Assembly: GCA_028281525.1 (NCBI GenBank)
Contig: JANQJR010000017.1
Span: 17,749-81,748, forward strand
Source of the DNA: Magnetovibrio sp.
Lineage (GTDB): Bacteria > Pseudomonadota > Alphaproteobacteria > Rhodospirillales > Magnetovibrionaceae
Reading direction: 5' to 3'
Length of the DNA stretch: 64,000 bases
The notes under the pieces are model-generated. The model worked only from the letters and a program-made list of their open reading frames with translations, searched no databases and was not told where the DNA came from. This document shows positions 1 through 8,227 of this stretch, one piece after another. The first letter of the stretch is position 1. Each line of letters starts with the position of its first letter. A program made the translations under genes and the position numbers.

Positions 1-1
1 C

Positions 2-49
2 CAACTGGTTTCCGAAGCGATCCAGTTGGGCGCGAAAGAAGACGTTTAA
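2..49 (+). CDS. C-terminal end of an upstream gene, probably dsrK (partial)
   Basis: The window opens inside a reading frame that encodes QLVSEAIQLGAKEDV and stops with TAA at 47-49. Fifteen residues are too few to identify a protein by themselves. The assignment to DsrK, the heterodisulfide-reductase-like cytoplasmic subunit of the DsrMKJOP complex, rests on the usual gene order dsrM-dsrK-dsrL-dsrJ-dsrO-dsrP, because dsrL follows directly. The identity is therefore an inference from synteny. Confidence 0.5.
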   Translation, partial: QLVSEAIQLGAKEDV

Positions 50-55
50 TGAACG

Positions 56-123
56 AAGGACAAGGTGGCCGAGACCGCCGTCCTTAGCGAAATACAGGGC
101 TATCAAAAGGGGCCGACGGCCCC
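56..123 (+). other. Two intercistronic hairpins between dsrK and dsrL
   Basis: The 98-nt gap before dsrL can form two stems. One pairs AAGGAC (56-61) with GTCCTT (80-85), with an inner GGTGG/CCGCC helix containing one G-T wobble. The other pairs GGGGCC (109-114) with GGCCCC (118-123) around a 3-nt loop. Neither is followed by a T-run, so they look more like mRNA processing or stability elements inside the operon than terminators. The dsrL ribosome site (AAGGAAG) follows the second stem. Confidence 0.4.
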
Positions 124-147
124 CTGGCGAAGAAGGAAGATAAAACC

Positions 148-2103
148 ATGACTGCGCAAACTGCGGAACAGGCTTTGAATTGGCGTCGTTACCAAGATGG
201 TGACACTGAGTGGGACGATCTCCAGGAAAAGATTTTCCAGGCCAGTTGGACGCATAAGTGCCCGACCTACGTGCACCGCACCCCGCCGTGTCAGGGTTCC
301 TGCCCGTCCGGTCACGACATTCGCGGTTGGCTGGCCATTGCCCGTGGCATGGACAAGCCCCCCGTAGAAGGCATGCCCTGGCAGGAATACGCCTTCGAAC
401 GCATGGCCGAAGCCAACCCCTTCCCCTCCGTGATGGGCCGCGTCTGCCCTGCACCGTGCGAAGACGGCTGCAACCGCAACGAAGTTGACGACCAGGTCGG
501 CATCAACGGCGTCGAACAGTACGTCGGCGACTGGGCCATCGAAAACAAGATTGCCCTGACCACGCCCGAATCTGAGACCGGCAAGAAGATCGCCGTCATC
601 GGTGGCGGCCCGGCTGGTTTGGCAGCCGCGTGGCAGATGCGCCGCAAGGGCCATGCTGTGACCGTGTTCGAAAAGCAGGAAAAGCTGGGCGGCATGATGG
701 CCTACGGCATTCCCGGCTACCGCGTGCCGCGCGACATCCTGGACGCTGAAATCCAGCGCATCCTCGACACCGGCGTGGAAGCCAAGACCGGCGTGCTGAT
801 CGGTGAAGACGTCACCATCGAACAATTGGAAGCCGATTACGACGCCATCTTCTGGGCGGTTGGCGCGCAGAAGGGCCGCGGCCTGTTCCTGGATGCCTGG
901 GAAGGCACCGAAAACTGCATCTCCGGTGTCGCCTTCCTGGAAGCCTTCAACCAAGGCAAGCTGCACTACACCACCCAGAAAGTGGTCGTGGTCGGCGGTG
1001 GCGACACCTCCATTGACGTTGCGTCCGTCGCGCGTCGTCTGGGTCACATCTCCACCATGGCGGAAAAGGATCGCCCGGAAGCCGTGGTCCTCGGCCACAC
1101 CGCCCACGACGTGGCGTCCGCTGCGCAGCGTGAAGGCGTGCAGTCGGTCCTGACGTCGCTGTTCCCGCTGGAAGACATGACCGCGTCCGAGCGCGAACGC
1201 GAAGACGCCACCCGCGAAGGTGTGGAAATCAAAGGCGGCGTGATGCCGGTCGATATCATCAAGGACGAAAACGGCCGCGCCACCGCGCTGCGCATGTGCG
1301 AGTGCACCATGGACGGTATGAAGCCGGTTCCGGTGGAAGGCACCGAATTCGATATCGAATGCGACCTGATCGTATCCGCCATCGGTCAAATGGGCGACTT
1401 GGCCAACGGCCTGGAAGCCCTGGACAACGGCCGTGGCTTCATCGACATCAGCAATGTCTACCAGCTCAAGGGCGAAGGTAAGGAAAAGCACTTTGCCGGC
1501 GGCGACATCGTCCGCCCGCACCTGCTGACCACCGCCATCGGTCACGGCTCCATCGCCGCCGAAGGCATGGATCACTGGCTGGCCGGCAGCCCGGACGAAC
1601 GCCGTCCGAAGGTCGACGTGCACCACTTCAATCTGCTGGGTGAACTGCATCAGCGCGGCAAGGATCCGGAAGAATATTCCCTGGAGCCGGTCCGCGGTAC
1701 CAACGATGCCGGCTTCGCCGTGCACAACTACGAAGACCGCTCGGCTTCGCAGATCATCCCGCACGACGACCTGTTCCTGGGCCATTACACCCATGACCCG
1801 GTGCAAAAGCGCAATGAAAAGCACATCGGCGCGGACGAAGTGCTGGGCAACTTCGAGGAACGCCTGGTTGGCTTCAACGAAGAGCAGGCCAAGCACGAAG
1901 GCGAACGCTGCATGAGCTGCGGCATGTGCTTCGAATGCGACAACTGCGTGATCTTCTGCCCGCAGGACGCCGTGTTCCGCGTCAAGCGCGACGAAGCCAC
2001 CGTGGGCCGCTACGTCGACACCGACTATCAGAAGTGCATCGGCTGTCACATCTGCCGCGATGTGTGCCCGACGGGCTACATCCAGATGGGTCTCGGCGAA
2101 TAA
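148..2103 (+). CDS. dsrL: DsrL, iron-sulfur flavoprotein NAD(P) oxidoreductase of the Dsr sulfur-oxidation system
   Basis: 651 residues, related to the small subunit of glutamate synthase. The N-terminal region carries cysteines for Fe-S clusters (C38, C48, C52 and C100, C104, C108). An FAD-binding GGGPAG motif lies at 152-157 and a second dinucleotide motif, VVGGGDTSID, near residue 280. A C-terminal ferredoxin domain (about 588-650) has two cysteine clusters. The C-terminal ferredoxin extension and the position directly before dsrJOP separate DsrL from GltD. In sulfur oxidisers DsrL takes electrons from DsrAB and reduces NAD+. The ATG at 148 has AAGGAAG upstream. Confidence 0.92.
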   Translation: MTAQTAEQALNWRRYQDGDTEWDDLQEKIFQASWTHKCPTYVHRTPPCQGSCPSGHDIRGWLAIARGMDKPPVEGMPWQEYAFERMAEANPFPSVMGRVCPAPCEDGCNRNEVDDQVGINGVEQYVGDWAIENKIALTTPESETGKKIAVIGGGPAGLAAAWQMRRKGHAVTVFEKQEKLGGMMAYGIPGYRVPRDILDAEIQRILDTGVEAKTGVLIGEDVTIEQLEADYDAIFWAVGAQKGRGLFLDAWEGTENCISGVAFLEAFNQGKLHYTTQKVVVVGGGDTSIDVASVARRLGHISTMAEKDRPEAVVLGHTAHDVASAAQREGVQSVLTSLFPLEDMTASEREREDATREGVEIKGGVMPVDIIKDENGRATALRMCECTMDGMKPVPVEGTEFDIECDLIVSAIGQMGDLANGLEALDNGRGFIDISNVYQLKGEGKEKHFAGGDIVRPHLLTTAIGHGSIAAEGMDHWLAGSPDERRPKVDVHHFNLLGELHQRGKDPEEYSLEPVRGTNDAGFAVHNYEDRSASQIIPHDDLFLGHYTHDPVQKRNEKHIGADEVLGNFEERLVGFNEEQAKHEGERCMSCGMCFECDNCVIFCPQDAVFRVKRDEATVGRYVDTDYQKCIGCHICRDVCPTGYIQMGLGE

Positions 2104-2141
2104 TCGCCGGACCTGTGAATAGACTTAAGGAGGAACGTCGA

Positions 2142-2645
2142 ATGCGTTCGGCTTCTCAAATTTTGAGCCTCGCGTTCTTATGCGCCGCCATTGTCGCCAT
2201 GGGTTTGGGGGGACTGACCACCTCCCCGGCCCAGGCGGGCGAAGTGCCCTTGCCGAATATAGCCAAGGCCTACAAGGGTGAACAATGCGTCGAGCCCGTG
2301 GACGTGATGCGCCGCAACCATTTTGAGTTCCTCATGCACCAGCGCGACGAAACGCTGCGCGAGGGGATTCGCGGCCAGAAGTACAGCTTGAACGACTGCG
2401 TGGATTGCCACGCCGTGGCGTCCCCCGATGTCGCGGACGGCAAACTGCGCACGCTCAAACCCTTCTGCAAGGAATGCCATGAATACGCAGCCGTCAGCAT
2501 CGACTGCTTCGGTTGCCACACCGGCGCCGCCGTGCCTGGCATAGGCAAACAATCCTCCCTTCCCGCCAACCATGGCGACAAGGCGTCCATCGCCGTCTTG
2601 GAAGCGCACCTCAATGCGGAGCGCCAAGGGGGGACAGACCAATGA
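2142..2645 (+). CDS. dsrJ: DsrJ, periplasmic triheme cytochrome c
   Basis: 167 residues. A signal peptide/anchor (residues 1-32, ending SPAQA) is followed by three CXXCH haem-binding motifs: CVDCH 86-90, CKECH 109-113 and CFGCH 122-126. C49, in EQCVEP, is a candidate for the unusual cysteine haem ligand known in DsrJ. The start at 2142 follows a strong AAGGAGG at 2127-2133. DsrJ is the periplasmic electron carrier of DsrMKJOP. Its stop overlaps the dsrO start (ATGA), which implies translational coupling. Confidence 0.93.
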   Translation: MRSASQILSLAFLCAAIVAMGLGGLTTSPAQAGEVPLPNIAKAYKGEQCVEPVDVMRRNHFEFLMHQRDETLREGIRGQKYSLNDCVDCHAVASPDVADGKLRTLKPFCKECHEYAAVSIDCFGCHTGAAVPGIGKQSSLPANHGDKASIAVLEAHLNAERQGGTDQ

Positions 2646-3415
2646 ATGAAAAGACCATGAGCACCCCGGAAACCGACGTCGACACATCACGGCGTAATTT
2701 GCTCAAAGGCGGTGCCGCCGCCGCCGTGGTGACGCTTGCGCCGGGCGTGACGCTACGCACCGTCGAAGCCGCCGTCACTGGCCCAGCCACCAGCGCCCAG
2801 CGCTGGGGCATGCTGATCGACGCCACCGCGCCCGAACATTTATGGGATCTGGCGGTCGAAGCCTGTAAAGCCGAACAAGGCTGGGGGCCTGAATACAATA
2901 CGTCCGGCAAAGCCAATCCCCTTACCGACCCGCAGTGGATCCGCAAGGTTTCCGTCAAGGACCCCAAGACCGGTGCGAAGGCAACCCTGCCGGTCATGTG
3001 TCAGCACTGCGCCAAACCGCCGTGCGTCGATGTCTGCCCCACTGGCGCTTCGATGAAACGCGCCGACGGCATCGTCCTGGTCGACAAGCACATCTGCATC
3101 GGGTGCCGCTACTGCATGATGGCGTGCCCCTATTCCTGCCGTTCGTTCGTGCACGAGGATGTAAAGAACCAGCGACCGCATATGCCGCGTGGCAAGGGTA
3201 CCGTCGAATCCTGCACCTTGTGCGTTCACCGCGTCGATGCAGGGCAAAAGCCTGCATGCGTCGAAGCGCTGAACAACGCCGGATCCAACGCCATTATTTT
3301 CGGCGACCTGAACGATCCGAATTCCGATATTTCGCGTGCCGTCGCCAAACACGTCACGCAACGCATCCGTGCCGACCTCGATCTCGAGCCCGGCGTCCAT
3401 TACCGGGGGATTTAA
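2642..3415 (+). CDS. dsrO: DsrO, Tat-exported four-cluster ferredoxin
   Basis: 257 residues. A twin-arginine signal (SRRNLLK, Arg17-Arg18, then an Ala-rich hydrophobic stretch) marks export of a folded protein. The cysteine groups typical of periplasmic ferredoxins with four [4Fe-4S] clusters follow: CQHCAKPPC from residue 120, CIGCRYCMMACPYSC, then CTLC and a later Cys. It passes electrons between DsrJ and the membrane protein DsrP. The ATG at 2642 overlaps the dsrJ TGA; an in-frame ATG at 2657 is an alternative but would shorten the n-region of the signal. Confidence 0.93.
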   Translation: MNEKTMSTPETDVDTSRRNLLKGGAAAAVVTLAPGVTLRTVEAAVTGPATSAQRWGMLIDATAPEHLWDLAVEACKAEQGWGPEYNTSGKANPLTDPQWIRKVSVKDPKTGAKATLPVMCQHCAKPPCVDVCPTGASMKRADGIVLVDKHICIGCRYCMMACPYSCRSFVHEDVKNQRPHMPRGKGTVESCTLCVHRVDAGQKPACVEALNNAGSNAIIFGDLNDPNSDISRAVAKHVTQRIRADLDLEPGVHYRGI

Positions 3416-3419
3416 GTCC

Positions 3420-4643
3420 ATGGCCGCTGACACCACCGTTTATAAAGAAATCGAAGGCAAAGGCGGGGATTATTATTCCCTGATCGGCTGGCTGGGCGTG
3501 GTTGTCATTGCCGCCTTGTATGCCGTCTACAATATGGAACACTACGGCCACGTCGTCACCGGTATGACCAACGCCGTCGTCTGGGGCACGCCGCATGTGT
3601 TTGCCGTGTTCCTGATCGTCGCCGCCTCCGGCGCGCTGAACGTGGCGTCCATTTCGTCCGTTTTCGGCAAGCATCATTACAAGCCCCTGGCGCGCCTGTC
3701 GGCCGTGACCGCCATGGCACTTCTGGCCGGTGGCTTGATGATTTTGGTGTTGGATTTGGGCCGTCCCGACCGCCTGATCATCGCGATGACGTATTACAAC
3801 TTCAAATCCATCTTCGCGTGGAACATCATTCTTTATAATGGGTTCTTCGTCATCGTCCTGGCGTACCTGTGGATGATGATGGAAAAGCGCATGACGCCGC
3901 ACTCGTCCAAGATCGGTCTGTTTGCGTTCCTGTGGCGCTTGATCCTGACCACCGGTACCGGTTCGATTTTCGGCTTCTTGGTGGCCCGTCCGGGCTACGA
4001 CGCCGCGATCATGGCGCCTCTGTTCATCGCCATGTCGTTCGCTTTCGGTATGGCCATCTTCATCCTGATCATCAACGTCGCCTACCGCGGCACCGGCCGT
4101 CCGCTGGGCGACGTAATTCTGTTCAAGATGCGCAATCTGCTGGGCGTATTCATCGCCGCGGTTCTTTACTTCACCGTGGTCCAGCATCTGACCAACCTGT
4201 ACGCCGCCGAGCATCTGGACGTGCAGGCCTTCATCCTGATGGACGGCGGCATTTACACCTTCCTGTTCTGGGTGGTTCAGGTGGGCATCGGCGGCCTGTT
4301 CCCGCTGGCGCTGCTGTTCAACCCGGCCACGGGCCGCACCTGCCAAGGTATCGCGGTCGCCTCGGTCCTGGTAATCATCGGCGGTCTGGCGCAGATGTAC
4401 GTGATCATCATCGGCGGCCAAGCGTTCCCGCTGCTAATGTTCCCAGGCATGGAGGTGTCTTCCAGCTTCTTCGACGGCGTGCTGCACCCCTACACACCGA
4501 GCCACTGGGAAGTGATGCTGGGCTTAGGCGGGATCGCCGTCGCCCTACTGATCATCGCCGTGGGTGTGAAGTACCTGCCGTTGCTGCCGACCAGCCTGTC
4601 GGACGCCAAGATCGACCCGCACCACAAGGCGGAAGAGGCCTAA
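3420..4643 (+). CDS. dsrP: DsrP, NrfD-family integral membrane quinone-interacting subunit
   Basis: 407 residues with about ten hydrophobic segments that match the NrfD/PsrC/DsrP family. These subunits pair with a DsrO-type ferredoxin and exchange electrons with the quinone pool. The ATG at 3420 lies 4 nt after the dsrO stop, with GGGGGA just upstream; an in-frame ATG further upstream, inside dsrO, is not needed. This is the last gene of the operon before a hairpin terminator. The dsrL-J-O-P order matches phototrophic and chemotrophic sulfur oxidisers. Confidence 0.93.
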   Translation: MAADTTVYKEIEGKGGDYYSLIGWLGVVVIAALYAVYNMEHYGHVVTGMTNAVVWGTPHVFAVFLIVAASGALNVASISSVFGKHHYKPLARLSAVTAMALLAGGLMILVLDLGRPDRLIIAMTYYNFKSIFAWNIILYNGFFVIVLAYLWMMMEKRMTPHSSKIGLFAFLWRLILTTGTGSIFGFLVARPGYDAAIMAPLFIAMSFAFGMAIFILIINVAYRGTGRPLGDVILFKMRNLLGVFIAAVLYFTVVQHLTNLYAAEHLDVQAFILMDGGIYTFLFWVVQVGIGGLFPLALLFNPATGRTCQGIAVASVLVIIGGLAQMYVIIIGGQAFPLLMFPGMEVSSSFFDGVLHPYTPSHWEVMLGLGGIAVALLIIAVGVKYLPLLPTSLSDAKIDPHHKAEEA

Positions 4644-4731
4644 GCGCTGCACAAGGGTTTTCCCAGTCCTCTGCGGAGAGGCAAAGGGCTGGTTTTTCGG
4701 GGGGCCAGGTCACAGAGTACGATCGACTGAT

Positions 4732-4754
4732 CCCCGGTCACTTTGTGGCCGGGG
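4732..4754 (+). terminator. Intrinsic terminator after dsrP
   Basis: A 10-bp stem (CCCCGGTCAC at 4732-4741 with GTGGCCGGGG at 4745-4754, one T-G wobble) closes on a 3-nt loop and is followed by TTT. The T-run is short, so termination may be partial, which would allow some read-through to the siroheme genes. A looser stem (CCAG...CTGG) lies about 40 nt upstream. Confidence 0.6.
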
Positions 4755-4805
4755 TTTCGTCGTGAATCGCCCTCTATGATTTGTGTAGAGACGGATTCAC
4801 ATTTC

Positions 4806-4833
4806 ATTCGGTATCATGTCTATGATACCGAAT
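4806..4833. promoter_or_regulatory. Perfect 12-bp inverted repeat, probable operator
   Basis: ATTCGGTATCAT (4806-4817) and ATGATACCGAAT (4822-4833) are exact reverse complements around the 4-nt spacer GTCT. The element sits 71 nt before the start at 4905 and downstream of the dsrP terminator, so it divides the dsr operon from the TrpD2-like/dsrN/siroheme genes. Its AT-rich symmetry and length suit a dimeric repressor such as a GntR- or TetR-type protein, but the binder is not identified. It could also fold as an RNA stem. Confidence 0.55.
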
Positions 4834-4904
4834 ACCATGATCCGGCTGCTATGCCTGGATCCCTTTCTTTTTCGAACACGTCGAGTGGATGGAGACGTAC
4901 AGTC

Positions 4905-5909
4905 ATGAACCCAGAACATCCTTTTGCCCAGTTCATCCGCGTCATCGGGCGCGGCCCCAACCTGTCCCGCCCGTTGGACGAAGAAGAAATGTATGAAGCC
5001 GCCAAGATGATCGTGGCGGGCGATGTGGAGCCTTTGCAGCTGGGCGCGTTCCTCTGCATCCTTCGGGTACGCACCGAAGTGCCCGGCGAAGGGGCCGGTT
5101 TCGTGCGCGCGGTACGCGATACATTCCAGGTTCCCGAAAACGCACCTGCCGTGGACCTGGACTGGGCGACCTATTCCGGCAAAAAACGCCAACTGCCGTG
5201 GTACCTGCTGTCCGCCCTTTTGCTGGCGCAAAACGGCGTGACCATCTGCATGCAGGGCACCGAGGGACACACCGAAGGGCGTTTGTACTCCAGCGAAGCG
5301 CTGAGCGCGCTCGGCATTCCCATGGCCGATGGCCTGGAAGAGGCCGCCGAACAGATCAGAGCGACCAACTTCGCCTACTTGCCGCTTAAGAACTTCGTGC
5401 CGCGCTTGCAAGAGATCATCGAACTCAAGCCGGTGTTGGGCGTGCGCTCCCCGGTCAACACGTTCGCGCGCATGCTCAACCCGTTCGATGCGCCGCACGA
5501 ATTGCAGACGGTGTTCCACCCCAACTACCGCGATATCCACCGCGACACCGCCGCTCTGTTGGGCCAAAAGCACATGGCCGTGTTCAAAGGCGAAGGCGGC
5601 GAGGCGGAGCGCCGTCCGCACAAGCCGGTGATGGTCCAATACCTGCACAACGGCGAGGTATCCGAGGAACTGTGGCCCGCCCTGGTGGAAGAAAGCGCGT
5701 TCTACAAGGACGAGGAACTGGACATCACCCGCCTGCCGAAAATCTGGAACGGCGAAGTGACGGATGTCTACGGCGAAGCAGCCGTGATCGGTACCGCAGC
5801 TTACGTGTTGCGCCTGATGGGCCGCGCAAGCAGCCCCGATGACGCCGTCGCCCAGGCGCGCGAAATGTGGGATGCGCGCAACCGCGACCGGTTGTTCCAG
5901 GCCGCGTAA
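4905..5909 (+). CDS. TrpD2/YbiB-like glycosyltransferase family protein
   Basis: 334 residues resembling the nucleoside-phosphorylase/phosphoribosyltransferase fold of anthranilate phosphoribosyltransferase (TrpD) and its non-Trp relatives of the YbiB/TrpD2 type: a helical N-terminal domain (residues about 1-75), then an alpha/beta body. The glycine loops of true TrpD are not obvious, so tryptophan synthesis is unlikely; YbiB-type proteins bind nucleic acid. The ATG at 4905 is preferred (GGAG upstream) over an in-frame ATG at 4743, which would place the inverted repeat inside the coding sequence. It runs with dsrN 21 nt later. Confidence 0.7.
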   Translation: MNPEHPFAQFIRVIGRGPNLSRPLDEEEMYEAAKMIVAGDVEPLQLGAFLCILRVRTEVPGEGAGFVRAVRDTFQVPENAPAVDLDWATYSGKKRQLPWYLLSALLLAQNGVTICMQGTEGHTEGRLYSSEALSALGIPMADGLEEAAEQIRATNFAYLPLKNFVPRLQEIIELKPVLGVRSPVNTFARMLNPFDAPHELQTVFHPNYRDIHRDTAALLGQKHMAVFKGEGGEAERRPHKPVMVQYLHNGEVSEELWPALVEESAFYKDEELDITRLPKIWNGEVTDVYGEAAVIGTAAYVLRLMGRASSPDDAVAQAREMWDARNRDRLFQAA

Positions 5910-5930
5910 ATCCCGACTTCGGAATCGATC

Positions 5931-7367
5931 ATGGGCCACGTCCTGATTTCCGCCGCACACAAGTCTTCGGGCAAGACCATGGTCGCCACCGGATTGGTCC
6001 GGGCGCTCGCGGACCGTGGACGGCGGGTCGCGACCTTCAAGAAAGGCCCGGACTACATCGATCCCAAATGGCTCGGCGAAGCGGCGCGCACCCCCTGTTA
6101 CAACCTGGATTTCCACACCCAATCCCATGACGAGATCCGCGCGCTGTTCGCCCGACACGCGGCCCAAGCGGACATAGCCGTCATCGAAGGCAACAAAGGC
6201 CTGCACGATGGCGTCGCGGTGGACGGCTCGAACTCCAATGCCGCGCTCGCCAAACTGCTGCAGGCGCCGGTGATTTTAGTGGTCGACACCAGCGGCATCA
6301 CCCGCGGTATCGCGCCCCTGCTCAAGGGGTATGAAGTCTTTGATAAAGATATAAAAATTGCAGGCGTCATTTTGAACAAGGTGATGGGTCCACGCCACGA
6401 AGACAAGCTCATCGCCGCGATCGAGCGCTACACCAATATCCCGGTGTTGGGCGCGATCAAACGCAACAAGCTGTTGGGCGTGGACGAACGTCACATCGGT
6501 CTGATCCCCAGCAACGAACACCCCGCTGCGCGCACCCACATTGAAACCTTAGAGCGCCAGATCATCGAGCAGGTCGATCTGGATCGAATAGAGACCATCG
6601 CCGCCAGTGCGCCGGATGTTCCCTTGACTGAGCCCGCCGAAACGCCATCGGTTCGCACACCCCTGCCCCACCCCGATGTACGCATCGCAGTGGCCAAAGA
6701 CGCAGCCTTTGGATTTTATTACGCCGATGACCTGGACGCGCTGAAACGCGCCGGCGCACAACTCATCTACTTCAACGCCATCAATGACGTCTACCTACCG
6801 ACCTGCGATGGACTGTTTCTCGGCGGAGGGTTTCCCGAAACCCAGATGCAAAAACTGCACGCCAACAAAACCTTGCGCAGGCGTATCAAGGCCGCCATTG
6901 AAGCGGGCTTGCCCACTTATGCGGAATGCGGCGGCTTGATGTACCTGTCACGGTCCATCAGTTGGCACGGCAACACTCTCGACATGGTCGGAGTGATCCC
7001 GGGCGACGCCACCATGCACGCCCGCCCACAAGGGCGCGGCTACGTGAAGCTGTATCCCAGCGACAATCATCCTTGGAACGTCTCGGACACGTCGTGCAGT
7101 TTTGAGGGCGAGTCCATCCCCGCCCATGAATTCCACCATTCGCGGCTTGAAAACTGCTCATCAGACCTCACATTCGCTTTCAGGGTGCTCCGCGGCCAAG
7201 GCGTGGACGGCGAACACGACGGCGTTGTCATGCACAACATGGTGGCAGGATATGCGCACCTGCGCGACACCAGCCGGTGCCGCTGGGCGGAGGCGTTTAC
7301 CGCTTTCGTGCACCACAAAAAACAAGAACGCGGCAACGCTCCCTCCCCGGCACACATCGCCGGTTAA
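5931..7367 (+). CDS. dsrN: DsrN, CbiA-family amidotransferase (siroheme amidation)
   Basis: 478 residues, cobyrinic acid a,c-diamide synthase family. The N-terminal ATP-binding domain begins with a SSGKT loop (about residues 9-13) and the FKKGPDYIDP motif. The C-terminal class I glutaminase domain has GLFLGGGFPE, the nucleophile in YAECGG (about residue 331) and a later HEFHHS histidine. In sulfur oxidisers DsrN amidates siroheme to the siroamide used by sulfite reductase DsrAB. No other cobalamin genes are nearby, while dsr and siroheme genes flank it, so DsrN is preferred over CobB/CbiA. Confidence 0.85.
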   Translation: MGHVLISAAHKSSGKTMVATGLVRALADRGRRVATFKKGPDYIDPKWLGEAARTPCYNLDFHTQSHDEIRALFARHAAQADIAVIEGNKGLHDGVAVDGSNSNAALAKLLQAPVILVVDTSGITRGIAPLLKGYEVFDKDIKIAGVILNKVMGPRHEDKLIAAIERYTNIPVLGAIKRNKLLGVDERHIGLIPSNEHPAARTHIETLERQIIEQVDLDRIETIAASAPDVPLTEPAETPSVRTPLPHPDVRIAVAKDAAFGFYYADDLDALKRAGAQLIYFNAINDVYLPTCDGLFLGGGFPETQMQKLHANKTLRRRIKAAIEAGLPTYAECGGLMYLSRSISWHGNTLDMVGVIPGDATMHARPQGRGYVKLYPSDNHPWNVSDTSCSFEGESIPAHEFHHSRLENCSSDLTFAFRVLRGQGVDGEHDGVVMHNMVAGYAHLRDTSRCRWAEAFTAFVHHKKQERGNAPSPAHIAG

Positions 7368-7408
7368 AATGATTATTTTGCAGCCCGCACTATTTTGAGG
7401 ATTATGAC

Positions 7409-8227
7409 TTGAAAGAAGCTAAAAACAGCACCGAAAACGAAGACGTCAAAGTGTTCATCGTCGGCTCGGGTCCAGGCGACCCCGGGCTGTTGACGCTCAA
7501 GGCCGCGGACTGCTTAAAAAAGGCCGATGTGGTGGTCTACGACCGCTTGGTGTCCGATGAAATCCTGAAGATGGTCAATCCGGACGCGGAAAAAATCTTC
7601 GCCGGCAAGGCCGCGCGCGACCATTTCATGCCCCAAGATCAAATCAACCAAACTTTGGTGGATTTGGCCAACAAAGACAAGATGGTGGTGCGGCTTAAGG
7701 GCGGTGACCCGTTCATCTTCGGGCGCGGCAGCGAAGAAGCCATGTACCTGGCGGAGCACGACATCGATTTCGAAATCGTGCCGGGCATCACCGCCAGTGC
7801 TGGATGCGGCGCGTACGCAGGCATTCCGCTGACCCACCGGGGCTATGTCACGGGCGTGCGCTTCGTCACCGGGCACTGCCGGGAAGGCCAGCATTTGGAC
7901 CTGAACTGGAAAAGCATGGCCGACCCCCAAACCACCTTGGTGATCTACATGGGGTTGATCAACATTCAAAGGATTTCAGACGAATTGATCAAGGCGGGCC
8001 TGCCCGCCAATACGCCGGCGGCCGGGATCGAACGCGGCACCACCGAAGACCAACGCACCATCACCACCACACTGGAACGCTTGCCCGAATGCATCAAGCG
8101 CGCCAACCTAAAAGCTCCATCACTGCTGATCATCGGCAAGGTCGTGGAACTGTCCGATACCATCGCCTGGCACACCCACGCCCACGAATGCCTGCTGGAA
8201 GAGGACGCCCTTCCAACCGATGCCTGA
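7409..8227 (+). CDS. cobA: Uroporphyrinogen-III C-methyltransferase (SUMT)
   Basis: 272 residues with SUMT landmarks: VGSGPGDPGLLTLKA near the N-terminus, YDRLVSDEIL, GGDPFIFGRGSEEA and VPGITAS. It adds two SAM-derived methyl groups to uroporphyrinogen III to give precorrin-2, the branch point to siroheme. The only sensible start is TTG at 7409, placed 8 nt after GAGG; the ATG at 7404 runs straight into a stop. It is a stand-alone methyltransferase, not a CysG fusion, and overlaps the chelatase gene by 8 nt. Confidence 0.88.
   Translation: MKEAKNSTENEDVKVFIVGSGPGDPGLLTLKAADCLKKADVVVYDRLVSDEILKMVNPDAEKIFAGKAARDHFMPQDQINQTLVDLANKDKMVVRLKGGDPFIFGRGSEEAMYLAEHDIDFEIVPGITASAGCGAYAGIPLTHRGYVTGVRFVTGHCREGQHLDLNWKSMADPQTTLVIYMGLINIQRISDELIKAGLPANTPAAGIERGTTEDQRTITTTLERLPECIKRANLKAPSLLIIGKVVELSDTIAWHTHAHECLLEEDALPTDA

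Noticed and set aside
103..2049. A 648-codon open frame on the minus strand across dsrL
   Set aside because: It mirrors the codon bias of dsrL, has no recognisable domains and is low-complexity. It is a shadow of a real gene.
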